Positions 12,388 through 23,892 of a stretch of DNA of 64,000 nt are shown here, piece after piece; the stretch's first letter is position 1, and every line of letters starts with the position of its first letter. A model generated the notes under the pieces. That model made no database searches. It saw only the letters and a program-made list of their open reading frames with translations, and was not told the DNA's origin. The stretch is taken from assembly GCF_002865645.1 (NCBI RefSeq), contig NW_020194619.1, forward strand, positions 1,152,442 through 1,216,441. Reading direction: 5' to 3'. Position numbers and translations under genes: made by a program. The DNA is from Hyaloscypha bicolor E. Its lineage: Eukaryota > Ascomycota > Leotiomycetes > Helotiales > Hyaloscyphaceae.

Positions 12388-13689
12388 ATGATCGACTACG
12401 ACAATGTATGCTTCAATATCGCCTCCTTCATTGGGGGCCTGTTTGTTCTCGAGTTCGGTGCCGACAAGTTCGTCGACCATACTGCCAAGGTCGCTGAGCG
12501 CCTGCGGATTCCGCCGACTCTGATCGCTCTTTTGACAGCTGGTGCTGAATGGGAAGAGGTATGGACATTTCAATCGCATCTGCAAGGGAAATGCTGACAT
12601 GATGCGCAGCTGGTTGTTGTAATTGCAGCCATCGCTCAACATGAATCCCCCCTGGCGATGGGAAACATCGTCGGATCCTCCATCTCGAATATCCTCGGTG
12701 CCTTCTCCCTAGGCCTTATTTTCTCCCCAACGAATACAACATTCGACAGGTCCGCCAAGATCTATACCGGTGTCCTCCTGGGCCTCACCACCCTGCTCAC
12801 CCTCTTTATCCTGTTCTTCCAAAATCTGGGACGATTCGGTGGCGCCGTGTTGATCCTCACATTCATTATATACATCATTTCAATAGCATGGGCCATCTAC
12901 AAAGGCATTGTGGCACCTCCAGTCGATTCAGATAGTGATTCGGACAGCGATTCGGACAGCTCCTCTGACTCCGACGATGAAGACGAATCTTCCGTACCTC
13001 TTCAGAAAAAGGGAAATCGCTCCATTTCCCCCCAATCCAGCACCACAACCCTCTTCGGCAACGACAATGAGCACGACCTCGAAGCTGCTCCAAAACGGAA
13101 ATCGAGATCCAGATCGAATTCCCCCGTGCCTCTCCCCCAACAAGACCCCGAAGCCTGCCCCCTTGCCGAAGAAATGTTCGACGAAGTCGACCTACACGCT
13201 GCCCCCAAGGTGCAACATCCAAGGAAGCACAGCACACTCTACCACCTCGCAAACCTAACCTTCGGCTTCCTGGCCCTCTCTTTATCAGGCTACATCCTCA
13301 GCCACTCAATCAGCACGATCTCCGCCTCCTTTAACCTCTCCTCCTCCCTCCTGGGCGTCACACTCCTCTCCTTCGCCACCACCCTCCCCGAAAAACTCGT
13401 CTCCATCTTCTCCTCCCAGCGCGGCGAATCCGGAATCGTGATCGCGAACACGGCGGGCTCGAATATCTTCCTCGTCACACTGTGCGCCGGGGTGCTGTTC
13501 TGTTCCGGCGATTTGGCAAGTCTGAAATTAGAAGGCGTGACGACGTTTGAAGTGAGCGCTATGTGGCTTAGCAGCGTGGTGCTGTTTGGGATTGTGATGG
13601 CTGGCGGAAGACGGTGGATGGGCTGGGCGTTGTTTGGGGCCTATGTTGCATTTATTGGCGGGGAGTTTGTGCTGGATAGGAGATCATAG
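12388..13689 (+). CDS. Sodium/calcium exchanger family membrane protein
   Basis: Exons 12388-12558 and 12610-13689 give 416 aa. The fold is two blocks of membrane helices separated by a long acidic/Ser-rich cytosolic linker (Ser-Asp repeat at about 12928-12990). The second alpha repeat is recognisable (LLGVTLLSFATTLPEKLVSI then GIVIANTAGSNIFLVTL). The first is LIALLTAGAEWEELVVVIAA then MGNIVGSSISNIL, where the usual G(T)S-x-PE core is replaced by GAEWEE. Members of the CaCA superfamily exchange Ca2+ against Na+, K+ or H+ in the plasma membrane or organelles; which ions this one uses cannot be read from the sequence. The altered first repeat may change ion selectivity. Confidence 0.8.
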
Positions 13690-14474
13690 ATGACTCCTTT
13701 TTCTTCCTGGAGGCTTTGTTCTTTTTTATATTGTATTACAAGGCGTCATTAGAAGGTAGAGGATCAGAGCTATCTGAATATATACACTGTACTATTATCA
13801 ATTTTCTAGACAGTTCTTCCACTTAACAGGATGTGGGTTGCGGTGAGCAAATCAGCCAATATTTCGTGATTCTCCATACAAAATGAGTGTTGCAAAATTA
13901 GGAGACATCCGGTCCGAGAGTGCTTCCGTTAATGTCACTCAAATTTGACTTCAAGTCTCGAGTCAAATTCTGTACAACGTCTTACATGAAGTAGTTAGTG
14001 CCATTTGAAACTTAGATATCTGTTCAGCGTTTGACAGTCTTACGGGTTCTTCCTTTCAGTTGACTTGAGGCTTTCGATTCTGTTCGACGTCTTCTAGTTT
14101 ATGACATTCTTTTAGTTCGCTTCATTCAACTCTTGCATCTTGGTGCAACTTATCTCTATCTAGGAGGTTTCTTAGTCCGCCTCCAATCTTAAAGATTGTT
14201 CAGCATCTTGTAGTCGTGGGTGAGGGGAACGAAGTCACCAGCAAAATCTTGAAGTAAGCAGAATCATGGCATTCCTTGGGTTAGTCTCACATTTTACTAC
14301 GTTCGAAGCTCTTCACATTGTCACGCAGCTCAGGTTTGCCAGTCGGGGTTAAAAATATCGATTGCTATCCAAAAAGTCAAAGTGCTACGAGCATCCATCC
14401 GCCAACCATTTTGCCTCCATACCGTCCCATGGCAATTCAGTCATTTCTTCATGTGTAGGGTACAAACCGCCCAC
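13690..14474. other. Intergenic, convergent 3' regions
   Basis: About 785 bases between convergent genes; pyrimidine-rich and rich in gtt/cttc words at 13950-14250. No gene or RNA recognised. Confidence 0.5.
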
Positions 14475-15906
14475 CTAAGAAGGGGGAGCAGAAGTGTTTT
14501 GATTCGCCTCTTGGCGTTGAACAGCACCAAAGCGAGAGTTGCCTTGGTCGAAGATCTGCAAGGGTCAGCTAATGTCTAAGAAGTAGTTGAATGTATAACT
14601 TACAGCATAGATTCCCTTCAAGAAGGTGTCACCAAGAATGTCAAAGGTCATGCTACCTCTGGACTGGATACCACCGTAAACCATGCCGTTTCCAGCATCC
14701 GCAAAGCCCAGATCCTCCTTCTGAACAGCAAATTGAGTGTCACCAACAGCGAAGGTGACAACTGGGAGTTGGTCGGCAGTCGTTTTGGATGGGAAAACCC
14801 AACCTTGTTGATTTGAGTCATATTTGGCGCCTGGAATAGCCTGGTAGATGGCTTCGCAGGTAGCATCAGCAACAAGAGCAAGAGTGGTTCCGGTGTCAGC
14901 AATGGCGGTGTTTCCTGACTGATCAACGGTCGTGCCGTTCACAGTTGCCGAAGTGGAGGCGAACATCCAGAAGCCCTGGGAGCTGTCTATTGGCGTGTAG
15001 GCAATTTCTTGTCCAGAAGCCGTGACTGTTGGCTCGTCGATGTAACCGAAGGTGTAGAAGCTCTTACCTCCGTCGGGATCGTTGGCATCGCGCCAGCTAC
15101 CGAGGTTGCAGGTGAAGAGTTCAGCAGTCTGGGGAATATCTTGCTCTGAGATCATGTTCTCGACAGGGGTTGCAACCGCCCTTGGAGTAACAGTGTTGAT
15201 GTTACCAAAAGCAAGACCCAAAAGTCCGTCACCAGCTCCTTGAATGAACTGGTCAGACATCTGAGTAGCAAGCTCAACAGCTTGGTTCTTGATTGTTAAA
15301 CCACCAATTGTAACATTGTCAGTGCCAACCGTTCCCGACGCAGATGAGGAATCGCCGTATGAGATCTTCCATTTGTCTCCCTTTACACTCTTGAATGTGG
15401 ATGATTTTGTGGGGTCGAAGATTGTGTGACCTTGGCCTTGGGATTTGACGGATGCAGGGAGAAGAGTGGACCAGACCTACCAGAAGAATTAGGTTGTGTT
15501 GCTCTACAAAAGTAGCAGAATTGGTCTCACTTACCCAGAGATCAGCAGATCCGGTATCGAAGTCGAGATTGACAGTCTGCGCGGGGGTACCAATCGAAAC
15601 TGGGCAAAGGTACATGGAGTCATTTTGCTGGTCTTCCGCGCCAACTTCGCCAGCCTCTGCGTCTCCAGTGGTGGTTCCATGCTTCTTTTTCGCCAGTACT
15701 TGGTAGGTTGTAGCCTTGCCGCCGATCTTGTGCATGAGACCGTGGTGACCAGACTGAGATACCTTGTTCATCTGGAAGTATGGACCAGGCTGGGTGGGCT
15801 TGAAGCCCCATCTGTTGAGAAGGTAGACATAGGACTTGGGGCCTGATTTCTTGTAGTTGTGGTTAGGGATGAGTTTAACCTTGTGCAATCCCTTGAGACC
15901 AGCCAT
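14475..15906 (-). CDS. Pepsin-family aspartic endopeptidase (A1)
   Basis: Exons 15906-15535, 15476-14604 and 14555-14475 give 441 aa. The two catalytic motifs are intact: DTGSADLW (Asp117) and ADTGTTLAL (Asp318); the flap Tyr lies in ISYGDSS. Before the mature domain is a basic pro-region (residues 1-90) with several Lys/Arg. The protein starts MAGLKGLHKVKLIPNHNY and shows no hydrophobic signal peptide, unlike most secreted fungal pepsins. Either an upstream exon encodes one, or the enzyme is a non-classical or intracellular member; the roughly 90 bases upstream show no obvious spliced leader. Fungal members degrade extracellular or vacuolar protein at acid pH. The last exon ends QNTSAPPS with no GPI-type tail. 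Confidence 0.92.
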
Positions 15907-18243
15907 GATGGGTAGTGTTAATGATTGGTGTTAAAGATAGAATGTTTTGTTAAGAATTTTGAATGAGCTTTGGAGGGGTATGGTTGAATGAGACGAAAGG
16001 CCTTGGAGGGAGAGGGGGGAGAGGAGAGGGGAGAGGGGGAAGCCATCTTATCTACTTATCCACCTACTGTATCTGGCAGCTGAGGGAGGAGCTGTTTGCT
16101 GCATGGTGACTGCCAGTGCCGACAAGACTCAGCAAGCTGCAAGAGGCACAAACGCCAGACCAGGCTTCGCAGTGAGCTGAACCTGGTGGCTTGTGTTTCG
16201 AGCTTCAGCAGGCGGCGTCATTGTTGCTTCCCGCCCGGCTGAAGCTTGTCTTCTTCGATTGGGGCACTGGCAAACAGGCAGACTGGGGCCGGCCCCTGGT
16301 GGGCCCTGTGACGGGGACGACGGGCGAGATACGGTACTGTACGGGACTGTACCGGTGGCGCCTCGATACAGGGCTCCAGTAAGTATTGGCATGGGCAAGC
16401 AAGCTTTCTCCACAACGTGTTGCTAGCGAGGTACGATCTCTCGGCGCCGCCATTCGCTGCGTTGCCAAGAGAGGACTGCAATCGCCCCCTTCGGCAGTGC
16501 TCAGCGGGGCCGTGGCTATGCGGAATTTCGCCATGTGTTTCAATTGTCCAAGGCAGGTGAGCGGATAGGGCAGAGAGGGAAATGGAAGGAGAAGTACACG
16601 GGACGGCCGCGCCCCGTTGGAGAGGCAGCCGAGCACGGCCCTTGCTGTGAACAAGATTGTCAAGAAAGGCAATACAAAACCCAATTTGTACTTAAATAAA
16701 CTCCATTTCTGTGCCAGTTCAAAGAGTAACCTGACCGTATGTTGGTCGCGATACTACATCACCCGTTATCTCTACCTTCTAGTTCTTGTGGCCGGTGATC
16801 AACTCGCACTTGCACAGTACAGCACCTTAGCTGCAACGCACCCTCTTTGACGTCACAAGCCACGTCTTCAGCCCTCTCTCTGTCTCTCTCTGATACGCCC
16901 AATGGAGCACATCTTCTCGCCAATTGCAGCACCCTCCACATGGAAGGGGCAGGTTCCAAAGAGACTAACACCCTATCAAAAGCATAAAAGAGCAGGAACA
17001 GGAGCTGCACGCATGAAGATGTGAATGTGTATCAATCAGATCGCTGTGGATTGGTCTCTGGGCTTAACGTCCCTATCGGATGCGCTGCCACTGAAACCCT
17101 CCTCGTTCTTGGGCCGTAACAGCGGGGTCGAGGGCCTGGAAGAACAACCATCCTGCTTTTTGGTCGCTGCGCACCACACAGAGCGTTCTGCTGCGGCTGA
17201 TCTCGTCTCGAGATCAAGATTCAAGACTCGTCCTTCCGGTACCTGATGTACTTCTAATTTTGTTGCGGATGACGTTCTGTCCAAAGACATGAGCGCTGCA
17301 CGATCTTTGGTCTGATCCTGGACCCCCACGAAATGTTCCGGAATGCTTGTCATCCCGCTGACAGCCCTGGCCACCGCTTGGCAACGGCTTGGGCAAGGCC
17401 TCTGGAGGAGGCTTGTGGATGAGGCTGGCTGGAGGAGGCATCGATCGAAGAAGATGGTGTCCTCACATATCCAGATGACCAGCAGGTGAGCTCCTATGGC
17501 CAGCAAGGTGGATGTGATTGAGTGATGTCGCATGGTGTGGCTGAAGAGGAAGAAATGGCAAGGCAAGGCTGTCGTGTGGCTGGCGCTGGACAGCAAGTCT
17601 TCAATGAAAAACAGCTCATCTAGTCAGAGTGGACAGAGAAGGGCCCTTCGAACTAAATGGCAACCAGCGGTGAGAATAATCACCAGGAAGATAAGATCCT
17701 TCACTGAAGCTCTCATTGGTGTCAGTTGAGATTCTCGACCCTAAGGTGTGATTCCCGGATCTGACTTCTCAGCCCTACTCCCTCCCTCCGGCTGCAGTGT
17801 GCGAGAAAATGAGATGTGACAAGGCTGAAGGAAAGTATTTGCGTTGGAAGTTGCACCTGATGCAGCTGATATGAGACATCGTGGCCAAAGAAACTCCCTC
17901 CCCAACCCCCGGTGCGTACTCGGCTTGCAATGGCGATCTGGACCGAACGATAACATGCGGGCGTTCGGGGATGCAAAGCAGAAGGATCTGTGGGCTGTGG
18001 GAACGGCCTCTATGAGTACGGAGAGTGAATTTCCTTGAGAGCTGAGCTAGTCCTGATCAAGCCGTGCTGACGAGCTGAAAACTTTGTCATTGTGACACAA
18101 CATCGATATATCATGATCCGAGTGCAAAGCGGAAGTCATGTGAAAACTTTTATGTGCTGTAGTAGTTCTGTAGAGAGACCCTTTCTGTGGAGCGAGGGAT
18201 CAGGGAAGCCAGGATCAACCATTTGCTCCGTCCTACACCAGCC
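15907..18243. other. 2.3-kb region without a recognised gene
   Basis: Comparatively GC-rich with purine-rich stretches (for example 15995-16045). The longest open frame (17036-17596, minus, 186 codons) has no recognisable motif, and a segment of it is open in several frames, so it is probably chance. The region could hold long UTRs or non-coding transcripts. Confidence 0.4.
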
Positions 18244-19144
18244 TCATGACAGCTTCACTTTTCCCCATTGGAAGCCTCTCACACCATTGCTGATCCAGCA
18301 TTCTTCTCCATCTTTCAGAGAGTCGACTGTCACAACCCCTTCAACACAAAGTCTGGGTTTGAATTAGAGTAAATTCTGCAAAAGCAATTCAGACGTACCC
18401 CTTTGCAAGAGCCCACCTCCTCGTAGTTCCCACCTGACCACCACTTGATACCGGCGGAGTCGTCCATTTCCCATTCCTCCAGAAGAACACACTCGTCAAG
18501 CTGCCTTCCATAATGTCCCCATCTTTCTCACTGACGATCAGAACCTCCCTCTTCTCCATCATGTCCTTGATCCCAACTCTTTCCCTGGCGGCACCGTACA
18601 TATCCCTATTCGTAGTCTTATAACTGGTGTACGGCGACGGCTTCGTCCTCACACTATCCGGGATAACATCCCATGCTCCTGTCATCGGTGGATCTCCATG
18701 AACGGCATCATCGTTTCCCAGAGTCAAAGCACCACCAGTGAGAGGGCTAACCTTCATCTGAGGGGATGCCTTTGGTGGAGGGATCCTTTTTGGAAACAAG
18801 TTCGTTTCTGTCACTGGTGCAGCTGGAGACGACTCGACGCCAATTGAGCCATCGTGGCTCAACAATACCCTAATCCTCAATGGCGTTGGGGATTTTGTGT
18901 CGATGGATTCAGTGAGTTTCTTCAGCAGGTGAGCGAAGCCGTCAGAGCCCCGGATTGAATCAGCTGCTTTTGTCCAACCGAAGTGATCGGCAGCTTGTAG
19001 TATGCGATCTCGATGATGTGTGAGGATGTAAAAGGGGCTTGGTTCTTTGAGTTGTTCGTCCCATGATTCAGTGTTGATTGAAAGCGAGGTGAGGAGTGGA
19101 TCGTAGCGGAGCGAGGTGTAGAGCTTCAAGTCCTGGACTGTCAT
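18244..19144 (-). CDS. Aminodeoxychorismate lyase-like PLP enzyme (class IV aminotransferase fold)
   Basis: Exons 19144-18399 and 18352-18244 give 284 aa. Matches to the Abz2 family include SYKTTNRDMYGAARERVG, carrying the Lys expected to bind PLP; then IMEGSLTSVFFWRNGKW, SSGGQVGTTRRWAL and the C-terminal DGEECWISNGVRGFQWGK, which is only recovered when the intron is removed. The enzyme converts 4-amino-4-deoxychorismate to p-aminobenzoate and pyruvate, the last step of pABA supply for folate. A longer N-terminal reading (to 19276) is less likely, since homology-like sequence starts at MTVQDLKLYTSLRYDP. A branched-chain aminotransferase-like activity is the alternative. Confidence 0.85.
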
Positions 19145-20348
19145 GATGAAAGCTGGGAAAGTCAGCAAGTGATGCCGAGTTAATACCGTACTCGACACGC
19201 CAGAAGACAGGCAATTCTCAAATACTTTCGTCGAGTGAACAGGGCTCATGAAGGCAAGGCTCCACAAAAGTCGCACAAAAAATTATCAATCCCTGTGGTC
19301 CCCAGGGGCAAAGAAGACCAGAGACAAAAAGATATTTGTCAGTATCAGAATTAGAGATTGCGCAAGCAAGGGGTGAAGTCTCGTCCACAATGATCTTTTA
19401 CTTCAGACCTCGAGCGGACCGAGAAGGACACGCCGAGAGATTATAGATTATAAGCACGCAAAGGAAACTGAAAAGGGAATCATGTGAGAATATTAAGTGA
19501 TGCAGATGCAAATTTCCACTTACACTCTTGAATTTCGCAGGATATCCAGCTTGCGGCAATAAAAGTAGGAGAACCCAATCCCTTCAACCAGGTGCCCTAA
19601 TACTCTGTTTCAGCAAACAGCAGCCTAAGGACCCTTGCGGGGAGGAGTATTCAGCAAGAGATAGCTCTGATGGAGAGTTACTGTATGCTTTGGATTGGTG
19701 CTATGATCGTCGCCACGACAGTGCTTCCGTAATCCAAGTCGTGAATGAAAGCTTGAAAATCTCATCAGCCCTTGGGGTCCGAAGTCAGGGGCAGATCACC
19801 GACACAAATTCTGGGTTTCCTCGGTTGTCTGTGTATTTAGGCGCAAGTTGATATTGGCACTGCTTGTGAGAGTCTGAGAGTGAAAGTAGAAGCGAAGAGT
19901 CGGGAAGAAGTTGCCTGATGCGGACGAGGCATTAGCGTGCTTCGCTTACTGCGTGGCGCCTCATCCATCTCCGACGTTTACGGACACACTCATTCAAAAC
20001 AATTTACCACATCTACAAGCTTAGAGAGTTTTACCTAGCTTCCTTTCATCCTCGTTCAACTGGACATCCGTTAACCTTACAGGCGCCCCGGCCGATCACA
20101 AACAACCCCAACCATGGACGAACAAGAGAAAGAGGATTGCCCTGTGTGCAGTATCCCTCCATTAGCCCCACTCTTGGGACCCGAAGCACTGCCCATGGTT
20201 TTTCCCTTGCTTAAAATGTGAACTTGTTACTTGCATGCTGTTGCAGCGGATTGTGGGTGGGATTAACTTGATATTGTGATAGAACTGTCATATTACGGCT
20301 ACTAGCTTGTAGTAAGCTCTACTCTATCTCTGGAGCAGAGTTGATCCG
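19145..20348. other. Intergenic, no gene recognised
   Basis: About 1.2 kb with short open frames only. A 35-codon frame at 20114 begins MDEQEKEDCPVCS but has no recognisable continuation. Confidence 0.4.
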
Positions 20349-23089
20349 TTAAGTCGTCTGAACCATTTCCTTGACGCAATCATTCGCATTGCGTAGCAAG
20401 GCCATATTATCAGCGTCCTTCGAATTTTTGAGCTTAGCCAATAATATCCGTTGTGTTTCTTGGTAGCGTTCAACCAGGCTAGGCTCCTGTGACGGGTGGT
20501 TTATACCCGATGAAGTAGCAATCTTTCCCCCAAATTCTTGGCACAACTCTCGAAAAACTAGTAGATGCCACTTGCTCTGCGCTTCTTGCCCCGGGTAGAG
20601 GACCCTGAGGTTGGGGGGGTGGGGAAAGATATACAGGGCTGCCGGTCTTTGTCATTGTGAGCGCGTTTAATGTGATCCCGTTGATTCCAGAGGCGGGGGA
20701 ACCCGTTTCCAGGAACGGCTCGCTCACACCCTTCATAAGTGCAGAGATATGGCTTGTCACCGTGTCCATGCATTGCGTGGGCCTCGCGTTCGTGGCGGAG
20801 CAGACAAGCTGTAGACGAGAAACATAGATCTTTACACGTTGAAACCTTACATTTATATGGCTTCAAGTGGGAGTCTACGAATTTACTAGCACCTGGTTGT
20901 TAGTATTGGTATCGTCGGGTTAGGGGGAAGTAAGCATACTCATAGTTGCACTTTAGCTTCTCGGGCTTGTGCATACAGTTCGCTTTCGGGTCGTCTTCAA
21001 ATGGGCAGTGGTAGAGTCCATCGGAGTGAGGGGAAACATTGTGATAGAGTGGATGCTCTCGGGCAGTGCTATCAACACTCTCGAGGCTAGAGAGCCCAAC
21101 ACGTTTGAAAGCCTCGTCAGAGATCTCTGACCTCCCAGGAGACCAGGGATCGGGAAGACCTGGAGACGACCTTTGAGAGTCCAGGAAATCATAATTGTCC
21201 CACATTACCGGAGAGGCGATGACTATACCGTCGTTGCCATTGTCGTTCAGTTTGTCCTCTGAACCTCCCGCGTTACCGGCCAGAGAGTAAAACTTATCTC
21301 TTGGACGAGATGGAAAAGTTTTGTTTGCAGTCGAGTCGTGCCTCGGGTGTCGTGAAGCTGGTTTCGTAATGTCTTTGTCTTCTTTGAGCTCAGTGTGAGA
21401 GACCACCTCATCATTAGTTTGTAGAGAATCAAGTTCTCTTTTCTTCAATGGCAGTGTTATTGGTGACAGAACAGTGCCAAGGTAGAAAATTGCTGGATTG
21501 TCTGGAATATAAGCTCGCATTGAAAGCGGTACGGTAATGAAAACAAGTGTCGAGAAACATTTGAAACTGGCTTCAATGCAAACTTCTTCCGCCGCTGCTG
21601 GAATTGCTCTCAACCAGTCCCTAAAAAGCTCCACGGATAGGTCTTCGGCTCGTAGATCGTCCTTGAATCGCACTGCAAATAATGCTCTGGGTGCATCCAG
21701 TGGATGCAACGAGTCTTTAGGGATGCTTCTCCGCACATCATTGCAGCCATTTTCTTGCTTACTACCTCCCTGCTTTTGAGGTGTTGTCGATGCTCTCGTA
21801 CCACCACCCTGGACATTCTGTGCGTTGGATTCATCCAGTCGTGGAGTCGACTCTTCAGTATTTGATCTTGAAAGGTCTTCAAGGCAATGGCGCTTCTTTG
21901 GTCCACATAGCTCATCCGAATTCTCAAAGCTAAGTCGTTTGGAACTGTTGGCTTCCGATTCTCTCCCCCGGCGAACTTGGGGATCCTGGATGGATAACAC
22001 AATGCTTCTCCTGAAGAATTCCTCTTGTGTAAAGGGAAAGTGAACGGGAGGTGGATAGCGCTCATTCTCAATTCCCTGTGCTAGGAAGGATTGCATTCGG
22101 GTATAAACGGAGGTATAGAGCTCGCCAACGGAAAAGCCTGGCTTCTTGCTGAGAAGTCTCAGTTCGGTAGTGAGCGCTTGTGTGAAAGAATATTGTCCCA
22201 CTCCATTTGCTTTGGAATCAAATGGACATGCGCAAATCACTTCGGTGATGCCCCTTCCCTCAGAAGCGTGGGCCGCACCAGATGAACAGCAGTCCAACAG
22301 AATTAAGACGTCGCTCCGGGCCATCTCCAAAGATCTTTGTATCCCGCTCCATATCACTATCGAGCACTTTGCGTTCTTCGTTTCCGGTAGACTAGTTTGG
22401 CGTTAGTTGATATGAAAGACCCCAAAAAGTATTATAAAGCAAACACTTACGTAGACCAGACGAGCTCCTTTGTGCGTGAAAGTCTGCTGTGACCGGCATA
22501 GTACACAATTTTAAGATCGTTATTGCTATTGCCGCCGACTTTGACAAACGAATTGATTTTTTCGCTGACTTCTGCATGACTTTCGGAGTCAGGGATTCGA
22601 AATTCCTCCACATCGTAGTTATAGACATTTTCTAGCACATTGCGAAGTCTACGTATCTCACACTCTACAGGTAATTTCGGGTCTTGTGTCTCCCAGCAAA
22701 TCAGAAGTACATACACCCGAGAATACCTTGAGATTTTGCCATTCGGGTATACTGCCCTCGCAGCATTTTCGAGGGCTTTCCCGAAGTCCTCGAGTCCAAT
22801 ATGACGAAGAGTACGGTCCCAGTCTTCTGCACGGGGTGGTACGCTGGATGTAGAACTATGCGGGCTTCGCGAGTTGGAGCTTGAGCTCGCTGGCTCGCTG
22901 CTTTCGTCGCTGGTGCTGTGTCCTTCCATCGTCGTAAGATTACCTTCGACCTGGGAGGGTCTTGGGAATCAAGTAAGAAATTGAATGTTTTATGCTGTTG
23001 GACCTCACATACTGGTATGGGCTTTCATCCAGGTCACCATCAACTGTTATGTCCACAGACTCGTAGAGATGCGCTTTTCGTCTTTCCAT
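20349..23089 (-). CDS. Caspase-like (peptidase C14) domain fused to C2H2 zinc fingers
   Basis: Exons 23089-23009, 22950-22451, 22391-20940 and a last part from 20885 downward. The N-terminal half is a caspase fold: VYVLLICWE strand, acidic helix, IVYYAGHSRL with the catalytic His (181), and VLILLDCCSSG with the catalytic Cys (229). After a disordered linker with Ser and Asp/Glu runs come fungal-type zinc fingers: GLYHCPFEDDPKANC, then KPYKCKVSTC and KPYLCTYEGC, ending in RDHIKRAHND. The tail NANDCVKEMVQTT at 20349 is a plausible C-terminus in another frame, so one more short intron lies around 20540-20640; its junction is unresolved and a stop at 20558 is the alternative end (786 aa). Fungal C14-like proteins are discussed in cell death and heterokaryon incompatibility; here the role is unknown. 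In the H-G motif Gly is replaced by Ser (HS). Confidence 0.8.
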
Positions 23090-23892
23090 ATTCTTGATTG
23101 TGTATGTTGAAAATGGTATAATACAGGAAAACCGCGTGGTTTCCAGCGCTGCCCGATGCAAATCGTAGGGTATCGCAGCTTCCCCCAGTAGAGAGGAAGT
23201 ATTACAGGACGAATAACTGAAATTGAAACAAAATGGAGGGGGAAGAGCGGTGATATCTAACAGTCCTCGCTCGCGTGACCAACGGAAAATGGGCGTCGTC
23301 GGGCGTGAAATCGCCCGGCTTGTACGACTACTCCTTCGCCTTGCATTTTAATAGGCAAATATCAGGTCAGATACATCCTCGTCACGTGGCTGCCATTGCA
23401 TGGAATGGTCTAAAATTATTGGGACCTGGTGGACGACGTTTAAAGTAAGTACTCAGAAGTACGCTTCCTAGTATAAAAAGTCACTAGCTAACTCAAAGCT
23501 AAGTCTTATTTAATAGCTATAAAAAACCGTTCTATCTTTATAGTCACGTAATATAATAATACAAACAAATAAACTCAATTTATATAATATTATAAAGTTT
23601 ATAAGGGCTCTTATTATATTTATTATAATATTAGATTAATTAATTATATTATTATAATATACTCTTATTAGGCTCAAGTCTTTATAAAATCGGGGAGTTA
23701 AGGGCTAAATAGTTCATTAAAAAGTAACAAGATAAAAGAAGTTAAAGGCTATGCATAGGGTTTACCCTATTATGTTATTCACTCCCCTCGGCATTCCGAA
23801 GATCTCCCGAAGCCGAAACGCGCCTCCCGTGACATCGCGACATCAAACCCCGCGTCAACCACGTGGCTCGCATCAACCATTAACCCATCATC
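23090..23892. other. Intergenic with AT-rich block (about 23440-23745)
   Basis: The block is dominated by TTATAATA-like words with hardly any CpG, unlike its neighbours, which suggests a RIP-mutated relic. No inverted termini or coding remnant were recognised. It separates the caspase-like gene from the divergent SNF2 gene. Confidence 0.6.

Noticed and set aside
17036..17596. A 186-codon minus-strand open frame
   Set aside because: No motif or signal peptide, and its segment is open in other frames too; likely chance in GC-rich DNA.
19528..19851. A 107-codon plus-strand open frame upstream of the caspase-like gene
   Set aside because: No motif and no plausible splicing.
20114..20218. Short Cys-containing frame (MDEQEKEDCPVCS)
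   Set aside because: Only 35 codons with no continuation; too little to support.
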